This document shows positions 52,305 through 60,831 of a stretch of 64,000 nt of DNA, one piece after another. Positions within the stretch are counted from its first letter, which is position 1. Each line of letters opens with the position of its first letter. The translations under genes and the position numbers were made by a program. Source of the DNA: Dactylorhiza incarnata (lineage: Eukaryota > Streptophyta > Magnoliopsida > Asparagales > Orchidaceae); assembly GCA_033032865.1 (NCBI GenBank), contig JAWHQI010000734.1, positions 186,001 to 250,000 on the forward strand. The letters are read 5' to 3'. The notes beneath the pieces are model-generated. The model did no database searches. It worked only from the letters and a program-made list of their open reading frames with translations, and was not told where the DNA came from.

Positions 52305-53064
52305 GGCCTCCGTCAGGCCGCCCAGCAGGGGCGGCCTCCTCCGTCAGACCGCCCAGCAGGGGCGGCCTCCTCCGTCAGACCGCCCAGCAGGGGCGGCCTC
52401 CTCCGTCAGACCGCCCGGCAGGGGCGGCCTACTCCGTCAGACCGCCCGGCAGGGGCGGCCTACTCCGTCAGACCGCCCGGCAGGGGCGGCCTACTCCGTC
52501 AGACCGCCCGGCAGGGGCGGCCTCCTCCGTCAGACCGCCCGGCAGGGGCGGCCTCCTCCGTCAGACCGCCCAGCAGGGGCGGCCTCCTCCGTCAGACCGC
52601 CCGGCAGGGGCGGCCTACTCCGTCAGACCGCCCAGCAGGGGCGGCCTCCTCCGTCAGACCGCCCAGCAGGGGCGGCCTCCTCCGTCAGACCGCCCAGCAG
52701 GGGCGGCCTCCTCCGTCAGACCGCCCAGCAGGGGCGGCCTCCTCCGTCAGACCGCCCAGCAGGGGCGGCCTCCTCCGTCAGACCGCCCAGCAGGGGCGGC
52801 CTCCTCCGTCAGACCACCTGGCAGGGACGGCCTCCTCCGTCAGACCGCCCAGCAGGGGCGGCCTCCTCCGTCAGACCGCCCAGCAGGGGCGGCCTCCTCC
52901 GTCAGACCGCCCAGCAGGGGCGGCCTCCTCCGTCAGACCGCCCAGCAGGGGCGACCTCCTCCGTCAGGCCGCCCAGCAGGGGCGGCCTCCTCCGTCAGGC
53001 CGCCCAGCAGGGACGGCTTCCTCCGTCAGGCCGCCAAGCCGGACGGCCTCTTCCTTCAGACCGC
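52305..53064 (+). repeat. 31-bp tandem array in 5' LTR of G
   Basis: About 24.5 copies of a 31-bp GC-rich unit, TCCGTCAGACCGCCCAGCAG plus GGGCGGCCTCC. Two common variants differ by CCCAG/CCCGG and CTCC/CTAC. As 31 is not a multiple of three, all three frames are read in turn, giving long frames that are not genes. Confidence 0.95.
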
Positions 53065-53117
53065 AGGTAGGGATCCAGTCACCGGCTCACCGGAGGTGAC
53101 GACATCGACCCAGAGCC

Positions 53118-53125
53118 TATAAATA
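53118..53125 (+). promoter_or_regulatory. LTR TATA box, element G 5' LTR
   Basis: TATAAATA after CAGAGCC, just downstream of the 31-bp array. The array therefore lies where upstream promoter elements are expected. Confidence 0.8.
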
Positions 53126-53414
53126 GGACCCTCGACCATGAACAAAGGACAGGCAAGTTGGGGGCAAAACTAGCGGCTAGAAACAGCCAGACCGCACCTA
53201 GCTGCGGCCTTTCCGAGCGACCTCGACAAAGCAGCCCGGGCGACCTCAAGAAACAGGCCGGGCGGCCTCAACAAAGCAGCCCGGGCGACCTCAAGAAACA
53301 GGCCGGGCGGCCTCAGCAAAACAGCCTGGGCGACTTGTCTTTCTTATATGTCATCCTCTTGTACTCATTTCATTTCCATGTACTAAAAGTGGCAAGTTGT
53401 AAGACAGATTATTG

Positions 53415-53489
53415 AATAAAGGGAAAGCCCGTCGCAGGAGTGGCTTTTGCCGCGACGGGCGAAGTCTGGCCTCGCCGCAAGCTAGCGGC
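53415..53489 (+). other. Poly(A) signal and conserved hairpin pair in LTR G (5')
   Basis: AATAAA at 53415-53420, then GCCCGTCGC/GCGACGGGC (53427-53460) and GCCGC-AAGCTA-GCGGC (53474-53489). The 16-nt loop differs from that of B at one base only. Confidence 0.8.
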
Positions 53490-53600
53490 CCTCTCTTCTT
53501 CTCCCCTCTTCACTCGCGACCCAAGTAACCAGCTGCTCGCGGCCTCCTTTTCCCCCAATCCCCTCGAGTAGATCGTGGAGGTGCAATTTTGGATTCAACA

Positions 53601-53880
53601 GAAACACGCGACCTTCAGATTGCGAGTGGTTGATGAACAACAGTTGCGATGAAGACGCGAGATTTGGCCTAAAATACCTTCAATTTTAAAACGGCCATAA
53701 CTTTTGATCCGGGTGTCGGAATTCAGAAATTCAAAGCCCGACGCAACCGTCTTGAGCCGAGCTATCCAAAAAGTTATTTTAGCGGTTCCCCGTTCAGGCA
53801 CTTTTTAGCCCTCGGATTTCAGAAATTCGGCTCCGTTTGAAAGTTATTTCAGTTTTTCTCTTTCAACATTTCCTGTTTTC
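53601..53880 (+). other. Leader of element G with primer-like region
   Basis: Starts with GAAACACGCGACCTTCAGAT, shared with A, B, E and F. Around 53692-53716 the complement reads CCGGATCAAAAGTTATGGCC, which matches the box in every satellite monomer. No gene. Confidence 0.65.
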
Positions 53881-55233
53881 ATGGATCATCCGTCAGAAGA
53901 CCTCGAGCATCCTTCCAATCATCTTGAAGTTCCTGTTCAAAGTGGCGACATAAACCCCCTATTAGCAGAGATCGCCCACCTCAAAAGACAAGTGGATTCT
54001 CAACTTAATACTATAGCAGCTACTTATGACAAGCCTTCTAGCAGTCATCTAGAACATTTGTTACAACCTGAAGCAGCAGGACTCTCTATTCCTCATTATG
54101 AGTCTCATAAGGTTAGTATGGGTGATCCACCTTACCTTGTTGATAGACTAACAATTCCTGCAGGAGAAGAACAAGAACCTTCCCCATTATCATACAAAAT
54201 TCGTTGGGAAGTAGTCCCAAATGACTTCAAAGAGCCTCGTCTGCCAGTCTATTCTGGAATGAGTGATCCGGTTTTTCATCTGCAAGCCTTTGAGGCAGCT
54301 ACCTCACTAAGAGCTCTACCAGATGGTATCAAGTGTAAACTTCTCATCATGACCTTTGACGGTCAAGTTTTGGATTGGTTCTACCATTTACCATCTCAAT
54401 CGATCAATTGCTTCGGAGATCTTCGAAGAGAATTTTATTTGAGGTTCAGCACTTTAAGGAAACGTAAGAGAGGTCTTCCAGCTCTTTTTCAGATCAAGCA
54501 AATGGATAACGAATCCACGGCTCACTTCATCGATCGCTTTCAAAAAGAAATCCTTGATGTTGTTAATGCTGATCAAAGTCTCTATAAACATGCCTTAATT
54601 AATGGTCTCCAGGAAGGTCCTCTTAAGTTTGAAGTCACCATGAAAGAGCCAGAATCTTATGCTCATCTTATTGAAATAGCAAATCAGTTCATTAAGGCCG
54701 AGGATGCGAACCCCGATTATTTTGCTTCTTTAATTCAGAGGCCCCAACAACAACAGAAGGATTATTCTTCTCATGGTCATCTTCCTATCAATCGCCGTGG
54801 CTATTTGTTAGAATATGAACAAGGTCCCAACTTATCATCTCAACGTGAAATATGCTATGATTATGAGCATCTATCTGCTTCTCCAAGTTTCCTGCAGCTA
54901 AATCAATCAGAGCTATGTCTTGTCAACCCTCATATCCCAACTCAGACTTATAGTTACAGGTCATGCAATTCTCCTCGCCCGCATAAGCAAGATAAGCTCC
55001 GAGGAAGGTATACAGGTTTAACTATCTCAATGAAAGAAGCTCTTCAGATTATCCAGCAAGAACCTGGTTTTACAAGGCCTTCTCTCATGCGACCTGATCA
55101 TAGGAATTGTCACAAAGACTTGTTTTGTCAATACCACATGTGTGTGGGTCATGATACAGAAAAGTGTCGCGCTCTACATAAGCTTGTAGAGAAGTTGTCG
55201 AAAAAAGGCAAACTGCGGGAATATGTTGCTTAA
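53881..55233 (+). CDS. gag: Element G gag protein
   Basis: Intact frame of 450 residues that would form the capsid of a virus-like particle. The start is the first ATG of the long frame after the leader. A short helical N-terminal part (LLAEIAHLKRQVDSQL) precedes a gag core at ~117-280 that clearly parallels the gag of A-F (EPRLPVYSGMSDP, LRREFYLRFSTLRKRK, INGLQEGPLKFE). A C-terminal zinc knuckle C416-X2-H419-X4-H424-X4-C429 has the same unusual second His as the autonomous elements. The protein ends 21 residues later where the others continue into protease. Sequence is much diverged and AT-richer than gag of A-F, suggesting long separate descent. Confidence 0.93.
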   Translation: MDHPSEDLEHPSNHLEVPVQSGDINPLLAEIAHLKRQVDSQLNTIAATYDKPSSSHLEHLLQPEAAGLSIPHYESHKVSMGDPPYLVDRLTIPAGEEQEPSPLSYKIRWEVVPNDFKEPRLPVYSGMSDPVFHLQAFEAATSLRALPDGIKCKLLIMTFDGQVLDWFYHLPSQSINCFGDLRREFYLRFSTLRKRKRGLPALFQIKQMDNESTAHFIDRFQKEILDVVNADQSLYKHALINGLQEGPLKFEVTMKEPESYAHLIEIANQFIKAEDANPDYFASLIQRPQQQQKDYSSHGHLPINRRGYLLEYEQGPNLSSQREICYDYEHLSASPSFLQLNQSELCLVNPHIPTQTYSYRSCNSPRPHKQDKLRGRYTGLTISMKEALQIIQQEPGFTRPSLMRPDHRNCHKDLFCQYHMCVGHDTEKCRALHKLVEKLSKKGKLREYVA

Positions 55234-55398
55234 AAATATTATTGTAAAATCTTTTCTAGCAATATCGGTTATTCACTCGAAGTGATGCTGGATCTACTTT
55301 CATTGGCAGAAAGGTTTGTCTTAAAACTCTTTCAGTTATGTTTGCATTAGCTCTTTCCTTCAAATGCATACATGGTTGAAAATGGCTTGTGAATGTTG

Positions 55399-56140
55399 TG
55401 GCAATCAAACCCATCTTTCGATGGTCGCCAAAATCTCTAAAGGCAATCAAACCCATCTTTCGATGGTCGCCAAAATCTCTAAAGGCAATCAAACCCATCT
55501 TTCGATGGTCGCCAAAATCTCTAAAGGCAATCAAACCCATCTTTCGATGGTCGCCAAAATCTCTAAAGGCAATCAAACCCATCTTTCGATGGTCGCCAAA
55601 ATCTCTAAAGGCAATCAAACCCATCTTTCGATGGTCGCCAAAATCTCTAAAGGCAATCAAACCCATCTTTCGATGGTCGCCAAAATCTCTAAAGGCAATC
55701 AAACCCATCTTTCGATGGTCGCCAAAATCTCTAAAGGCAATCAAACCCATCTTTCGATGGTCGCCAAAATCTCTAAAGGCAATCAAACCCATCTTTCGAT
55801 GGTCGCCAAAATCTCTAAAGGCAATCAAACCCATCTTTCGATGGTCGCCAAAATCTCTAAAGGCAATCAAACCCATCTTTCGATGGTCGCCAAAATCTCT
55901 AAAGGCAATCAAACCCATCTTTCGATGGTCGCCAAAATCTTAAAGGCAATCAAACCCATCTTTCGATTGTCGCCAAAATCTCTAAAGGCAATCAAACCCA
56001 TCTTTCGATGGTCGCCAAAATCTCTAAAGGCAATCAAACCCATCTTTCGATGGTCGCCGAAATCTTAAAGGCAATCAAACCCGTCTTCCGATGGTCGCTC
56101 AAATCTTTAAAAGCAATTGAACCCATCTTTTGATGGTCGC
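55399..56140 (+). repeat. 42-bp tandem array in element G
   Basis: About 17 copies of a 42-bp unit with GGCAATCAAACCCATC at its start and GGTCGCCAAAATCTCTAAA at its end. The first ~12 copies are virtually identical; the last four or five drift. Each contains the hairpin CCATC-TTTC-GATGG. Since 42 is a multiple of three, open frames run through on both strands (14-residue periods); they are repeat artefacts. The 165 bp before the array (55234-55398) hold nothing recognised. Confidence 0.95.
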
Positions 56141-56330
56141 CTCTTTATAGTTTCATCTTTATATATCCACATTATAGTGGTTGCTCCAATTGAGCATTAC
56201 TGCTTCCTTTGCATATGATACAGGTGCTATGCTAGCTTTTTGCTTACAAATGAGGTGAATATCACCATATTGTATCTAGACATCCAAAAACTTCTTTTCT
56301 ATAGATGTTTTTATGAGAAGATGAACAGGT
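56141..56330 (+). other. Spacer between tandem arrays in G
   Basis: AT-rich, no gene and no repeat recognised. Confidence 0.5.
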
Positions 56331-59300
56331 GATTGCGAGTTCTCTTCAGGTACTCGCATATTAGATTATTTTATACCTGCTTTATGTTCTGTTTTGCAGA
56401 GATTAGCAGGTATTTGCGAGTTCTCTTCAGGTACTCGCATATTAGATCGTTTTATACCTGCTTTATGTTCTGTTTTGCAGATATTAGCAGGTATTCGCGA
56501 GTTCTCTTCAGGTACTCGCGTATTAGATTGTTTTATACCTGCTTTATGATCTGTTTTGCAGATATTAGCAGTTATTTGCGAGTTCTCTTCAGGTACTCGC
56601 ATATTAGATCGTTTTATACCTGCTTTATGTTCTGTTTTGCAGATATTAGCAGGTATTCGCGAGTTCTCTTCAGGTACTCGCGTATTAGATTGTTTTATAT
56701 CTGCTTTATGTTCTGTTTTGCAGATATTAGCAGGTATTCGCGAGTTCTCTTCAGGTACTCGCGTATTAGATTGTTTTATACCTGCTTTATGATCTGTTTT
56801 GCAGATATTAGCAGGTATTCGCGAGTTCTCTTCAGGTACTCGCGTATTAGATTGTTTTATACCTGCTTTATGATCTGTTTTGCAGATATTAGCAGGTATT
56901 TGCGAGTTCTCTTCAGGTACTCGCATATTAGATCGTTTTATACCTGCTTTATGTTCTGTTTTGCAGATATTAGCAGGTATTCGCGAGTTCTCTTCAGGTA
57001 CTCGCGTATTAGATTGTTTTATACCTGCTTTATGATCTGTTTTGCAGATATTAGCAGGTATTTGCGAGTTCTCTTCAGGTACTCGCATATTAGATCGTTT
57101 TATACCTGCTTTATGTTCTGTTTTGCAGATATTAGCAGGTATTCGCGAGTTCTCTTCAGGTACTCGCGTATTAGATTGTTTTATACCTGCTTTATGATCT
57201 GTTTTGCAGATATTAGCAGGTATTCGCGAGTTCTCTTCAGGTACTCGCGTATTAGATTGTTTTATACCTGCTTTATGTTCTGTTTTGCAGATATAAGCAG
57301 GTATTCGCGAGTTCTCTTCAGGTACTCGCGTGTTAGATTGTTTTATACCTGCTTTATGATCTGTTTTGCAAATATTAGCAGGTATTCGCGAGTTCTCAAC
57401 AGGTACTCGCGTATTAGATTGTTTTATACCTGCTTTATGTTCTGTTTTGCAGAGATTAGCAGGTATTCGCGAGTTCTCTTCAGGTACTCGCGTATTAGAT
57501 TGTTTTATACCTGCTTTATGTTCTGTTTTGCAGATATTAGTAGGTATTCGCGAGTTCTCTTCAGGTACTCGCGTATTAGATTGTTTTATACCTGCTTTAT
57601 GATCTGTTTTGCAGATATTAGCGGGTATTTGCGAGTTCTCTTCAGGTACTCGCGTATTAGATTGTTTTATACCTGCTTTATGTTCTGTTTTGCAGATATA
57701 AGCAGATATTCGCGAGTTCTCTTCAGGTACTCGCGTATTAGATTGTTTTATACCTGCTTTATGACCTGCTTTGCAGATATTAGTAGGTATTCGCGAGTTC
57801 TCTTTAGGTACTCGCGTTATATTGTATGTCTGCTTTATGTTCTGTTTTGCAGATATTAGCAGGTATTCGCGAGTTCTCTTCAGGTACTCGCGTATTAGAT
57901 TGTTTTATACCTGCTTTATGTTCTGTTTTGCAGATATTAGCAGGTATTCGCGAGTTCTCATCTGGTACTCGCATAATAGATTGTTTTATACCTGCTTTAT
58001 GTTCTGTTTTTGCAGATATTAGCAGATATTCGCGAGTTCTCTTCGGGGAATCGCGTATTAGATTGTTTTATACCTGCTTTATGTTCTGTTTTGCAGATAT
58101 TAGCAGATATTCGCGAGTTCACTTCAGGTACTCGCGTATTAGATTGTTTTATACCTACTTTATGTTCTGTTTTGCAGAGATTAGCAGGTATTCGCGAGTT
58201 CTCTTCAGGTACTCGCGTTATAGATTGTTTTATACATGCACTTGAGTTCTCTCTTTTGTAGAGATTAGCAGGTGTTCGCGAGTTCTATTCAGATACTCGC
58301 GTTATGTTTTATACCTGCTTCGAGTTCTCTTTTGTAGAGATTAACCGGTATCCGCGAGTTCTTTTCAGGTACTCGCATTAGGTTTTGTATACCTGCTTTA
58401 ATTCCTCTTTTGCAGAAAATAGCAGGTGATCGCGAGTTCTCTTCAGGTACTCGCGTTATATTGAATGTCTGCTTTGAGTTCTGTTTTGCAGAAATTAGCA
58501 GGTCTTCGCGAGTTCTTTTCAGGTACTCGCATTGTATTTTATATGCCTAGTTTGAGTTCTCTTTTGTAGAGATTAGCAGGTTTTCGCAAGTTCTTTTCAG
58601 GTACTCGCGTTATATTTAATATGTCTGCTTTGAGTTCACCTTTGCAGAGATTACCAGGTCTTCGCGAGTTCTTTTTAGGTACTCGCGTTATATTTTGTAT
58701 GTTTTTTCAGAGATTAGTAGGTATTCGCGAGTTCTCTTCAGGTACTCGCATTATAGATTATTCTTATACCTGCTTTCAGTGCCCTTTTGCAGACATTAGC
58801 AGGTATTCACGAGTTCTTTTCAGGTACTCGCGCTATGTTTTATACCTGCCTTGAATTCTCTTTTACAGAAAATTGCAGGTGTTCGCGAGTTCTCTTCAGG
58901 TACTCGCGTTATGTTTAATATGCCTGCTTTAAGTTCTGTTTTTGCAGAGGTTAGCAGGTGTTCGCGAGTTCTCTTCAGGTACTCACGTTATAGATTCTTT
59001 TGCCTACTTTAAGTTCTTTTGCATAGATTTGCAGGTGTTCGTGAGTTCTATTCAGGTACTCGCATTGTAGTTTGCTTTACACCTGCTTAGAGTTCTCTTT
59101 TGCAGAGATTAGCACTTTTTGGCCCCTCTCTTCATGTACTCGCGCTATAGTAAATACCTGCTTAAGCTTTCTTTTGCAGAGGTTAGCAGGTGATCGCGAG
59201 TTCTCTCCAGGCACTCGCGTGTTCCTATCTCTTTCTGCATGCTCTAACTTTTGCCTTGCAGAAATTACCATATATTGGCAAAGCATGATCAGGTACTTGC

Positions 59301-59342
59301 AAGACTCTTCTCTTTTTTATAAGTGCCTTAACTCTTCTCCCT
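56331..59342 (+). repeat. 81-bp tandem array in element G
   Basis: About 37 copies of an ~81-bp unit, homogeneous to about 58240 and increasingly divergent to the right. Each unit holds an inner inverted repeat (CGCGAGT...ACTCGCG or TGCGAGT...ACTCGCA), an outer one (AGCAGGTAT...ATACCTGCT) and a TTTTGCAG box. The period is a multiple of three, so a 27-residue repeat frame stays open over 500 codons (56333-57859); with no start context and both strands open, it is not taken as a gene. Confidence 0.94.
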
Positions 59343-59397
59343 CGCAGAAGGAAGACAATTTGTGAAATACGGATCACGATTTTCGTGGGTAAGTTCT

Positions 59398-59442
59398 ACT
59401 TTTTCGAAGTTCTCTATGGAACTTGAAAAAGTGCGGGGATTA
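59398..59442 (+). other. Pre-LTR hairpin and polypurine-like tract, element G
   Basis: ACTTTTTCGAAGTTC pairs with GAACTTGAAAAAGT (one bulged G), then GCGGGGATTA before the LTR tip. Same fold as in B, C and D with different bases. Confidence 0.72.
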
Positions 59443-60343
59443 TGTTTACCCAGAAAACGGCGATCCTCTACGAGGAGGCCTTTTTCACGGCGTTTTTATA
59501 CATGACGCGCCCAGAATGGTAAGAAGGGACGACCTCCTCCTTCAGATCACCCAAGGCGTGTGGCCTCCGTCAGGCCGCCCAGCAGGGGCGGCCTCCTCCG
59601 TCAGACCGCCCAGCAGGGGCGGCCTCCTCCGTCAGACCGCCCAGCAGGGGCGGCCTCCTCCGTCAGACCGCCCGGCAGGGGCGGCCTACTCCGTCAGACC
59701 GCCCGGCAGGGGCGGCCTACTCCGTCAGACCGCCCGGCAGGGGCGGCCTACTCCGTCAGACCGCCCGGCAGGGGCGGCCTCCTCCGTCAGACCGCCCGGC
59801 AGGGGCGGCCTCCTCCGTCAGACCGCCCAGCAGGGGCGGCCTCCTCCGTCAGACCGCCCGGCAGGGGCGGCCTACTCCGTCAGACCGCCCAGCAGGGGCG
59901 GCCTCCTCCGTCAGACCGCCCAGCAGGGGCGGCCTCCTCCGTCAGATCGCCCAGCAGGGGCGGCCTCCTCCGTCAGACTGCCCAGCAGGGGCGGCCTCCT
60001 CCGTCAGACCGCCCAGCAGGGGCGGCCTCCTCCGTCAGACCGCCCGGCAGGGGCGGCCTCCTCCGTCAGACCGCCCGGCAGGGACGGCCTCCTCCGTCAG
60101 ACCGCCCAGCAGGGGCAGCCTCCTCCGTCAGACCGCCCAGCAGGGGCGGCCTCCTCCGTCAGACCGCCCAGCAGGGGCGACCTCCTCCGTCAGGCCGCCC
60201 AGCAGGGGCGGCCTCCTCCGTCAGGCCGCCCAGCAGGGACGGCTTCCTCCGTCAGGCCGCCAAGCCGGACGGCCTCTTCCTTCAGACCGCAGGTAGGGAT
60301 CCAGTCACCGGCTCACCGGAGGTGACGACATCGACCCAGAGCC

Positions 60344-60351
60344 TATAAATA
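60344..60351 (+). promoter_or_regulatory. LTR TATA box, element G 3' LTR
   Basis: TATAAATA as in the 5' LTR; it could promote transcription into the right satellite block. Confidence 0.7.
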
Positions 60352-60640
60352 GGACCCTCGACCATGAACAAAGGACAGGCAAGTTGGGGGCAAAACTAGC
60401 GGCTAGAAACAGCCAGACCGCACCTAGCTGCGGCCTTTCCGAGCGACCTCGACAAAGCAGCCCGGGCGACCTCAAGAAACAGGCCGGGCGGCCTCAACAA
60501 AGCAGCCCGGGCGACCTCAAGAAACAGGCCGGGCGGCCTCAGCAAAACAGCCTGGGCGACTTGTCTTTCTTATCTGTCATCCTCTTGTACTCATTTCATT
60601 TCCATGTACTAAAAGTGGCAAGTTGTAAGACAGATTATTG

Positions 60641-60715
60641 AATAAAGGGAAAGCCCGTCGCAGGAGTGGCTTTTGCCGCGACGGGCGAAGTCTGGCCTCG
60701 CCGCAAGCTAGCGGC
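60641..60715 (+). other. Poly(A) signal and conserved hairpin pair in LTR G (3')
   Basis: Identical to 53415-53489. In the 3' LTR the AATAAA is expected to direct 3' end formation of the element RNA. Confidence 0.78.
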
Positions 60716-60826
60716 CCTCTCTTCTTCTCCCCTCTTCACTCGCGACCCAAGTAACCAGCTGCTCGCGGCCTCCTTTTCCCCCAATCCCCTCGAGTAGATC
60801 GTGGAGGTGCAATTTTGGATTCAACA

Positions 60827-60831
60827 GTAGG
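60827..60831. repeat. Target-site duplication GTAGG of element G, right copy
   Basis: Follows the LTR end ...TTCAACA and restarts satellite monomer m3. Confidence 0.95.

Larger units (their letters stand above)
52186..53600 (+). repeat. 5' LTR of element G
   Basis: 1,415 bp, tip TGTTTACCCAGAAAAC, end GGATTCAACA. It contains a 31-bp tandem array (52305-53064), TATA box (53118-53125), a 45-bp repeat of about 2.4 copies (~53229-53335), AATAAA at 53415-53420 and the conserved hairpin pair (53427-53489). Outer tip and inner end are related to the LTRs of A-F; the middle is not. Confidence 0.95.
52186..60826 (+). mobile_element. Element G: complete non-autonomous LTR element with gag only
   Basis: 8,641 bp bounded by LTRs of 1,415 and 1,384 bp and GTAGG duplications. 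The interior has a leader (53601-53880), one gag gene (53881-55233), a 42-bp tandem array, an 81-bp tandem array, and a hairpin plus polypurine-like tract before the 3' LTR. No protease, RT, RNase H or integrase is present. This is the layout of terminal-repeat retrotransposons with a gag domain (TR-GAG). LTR tips, primer region, U5 hairpins and pre-LTR hairpin match those of A-F, so an A/B-type element is the likely enzyme source. The 31-bp length difference between LTRs equals one repeat unit; outside the array only one difference was seen (53348/60574), so the insertion is recent. Confidence 0.93.
59443..60826 (+). repeat. 3' LTR of element G
   Basis: 1,384 bp, one 31-bp unit shorter than the 5' LTR. 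The 31-bp array is at 59562-60290 (~23.5 copies); TATA box 60344-60351; AATAAA 60641-60646; hairpin 60653-60686 and 60700-60715. Confidence 0.95.

Noticed and set aside
52175..53122. Long GC-rich open frames in the LTRs of G (also 52303-53070, 59423-60325, 59560-60348)
   Set aside because: They are readings of the 31-bp tandem repeat through all three frames, equal in both LTRs, with low-complexity Arg/Pro/Gly content and no family resemblance.
55256..56068. Open frames on both strands over the 42-bp array
   Set aside because: The unit length is a multiple of three and the units are identical, so any stop-free frame stays open. Both strands and two frames are open at once.
55399..56140. CRISPR array
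   Set aside because: Head-to-tail identical units without unique spacers, in a plant retrotransposon, without cas genes.
56333..57859. 508-residue frame over the 81-bp array and its antisense counterpart at 56366-57088
   Set aside because: Same repeat artefact; high Tyr/Phe/Arg periodic sequence without start context, decaying as soon as the units diverge.
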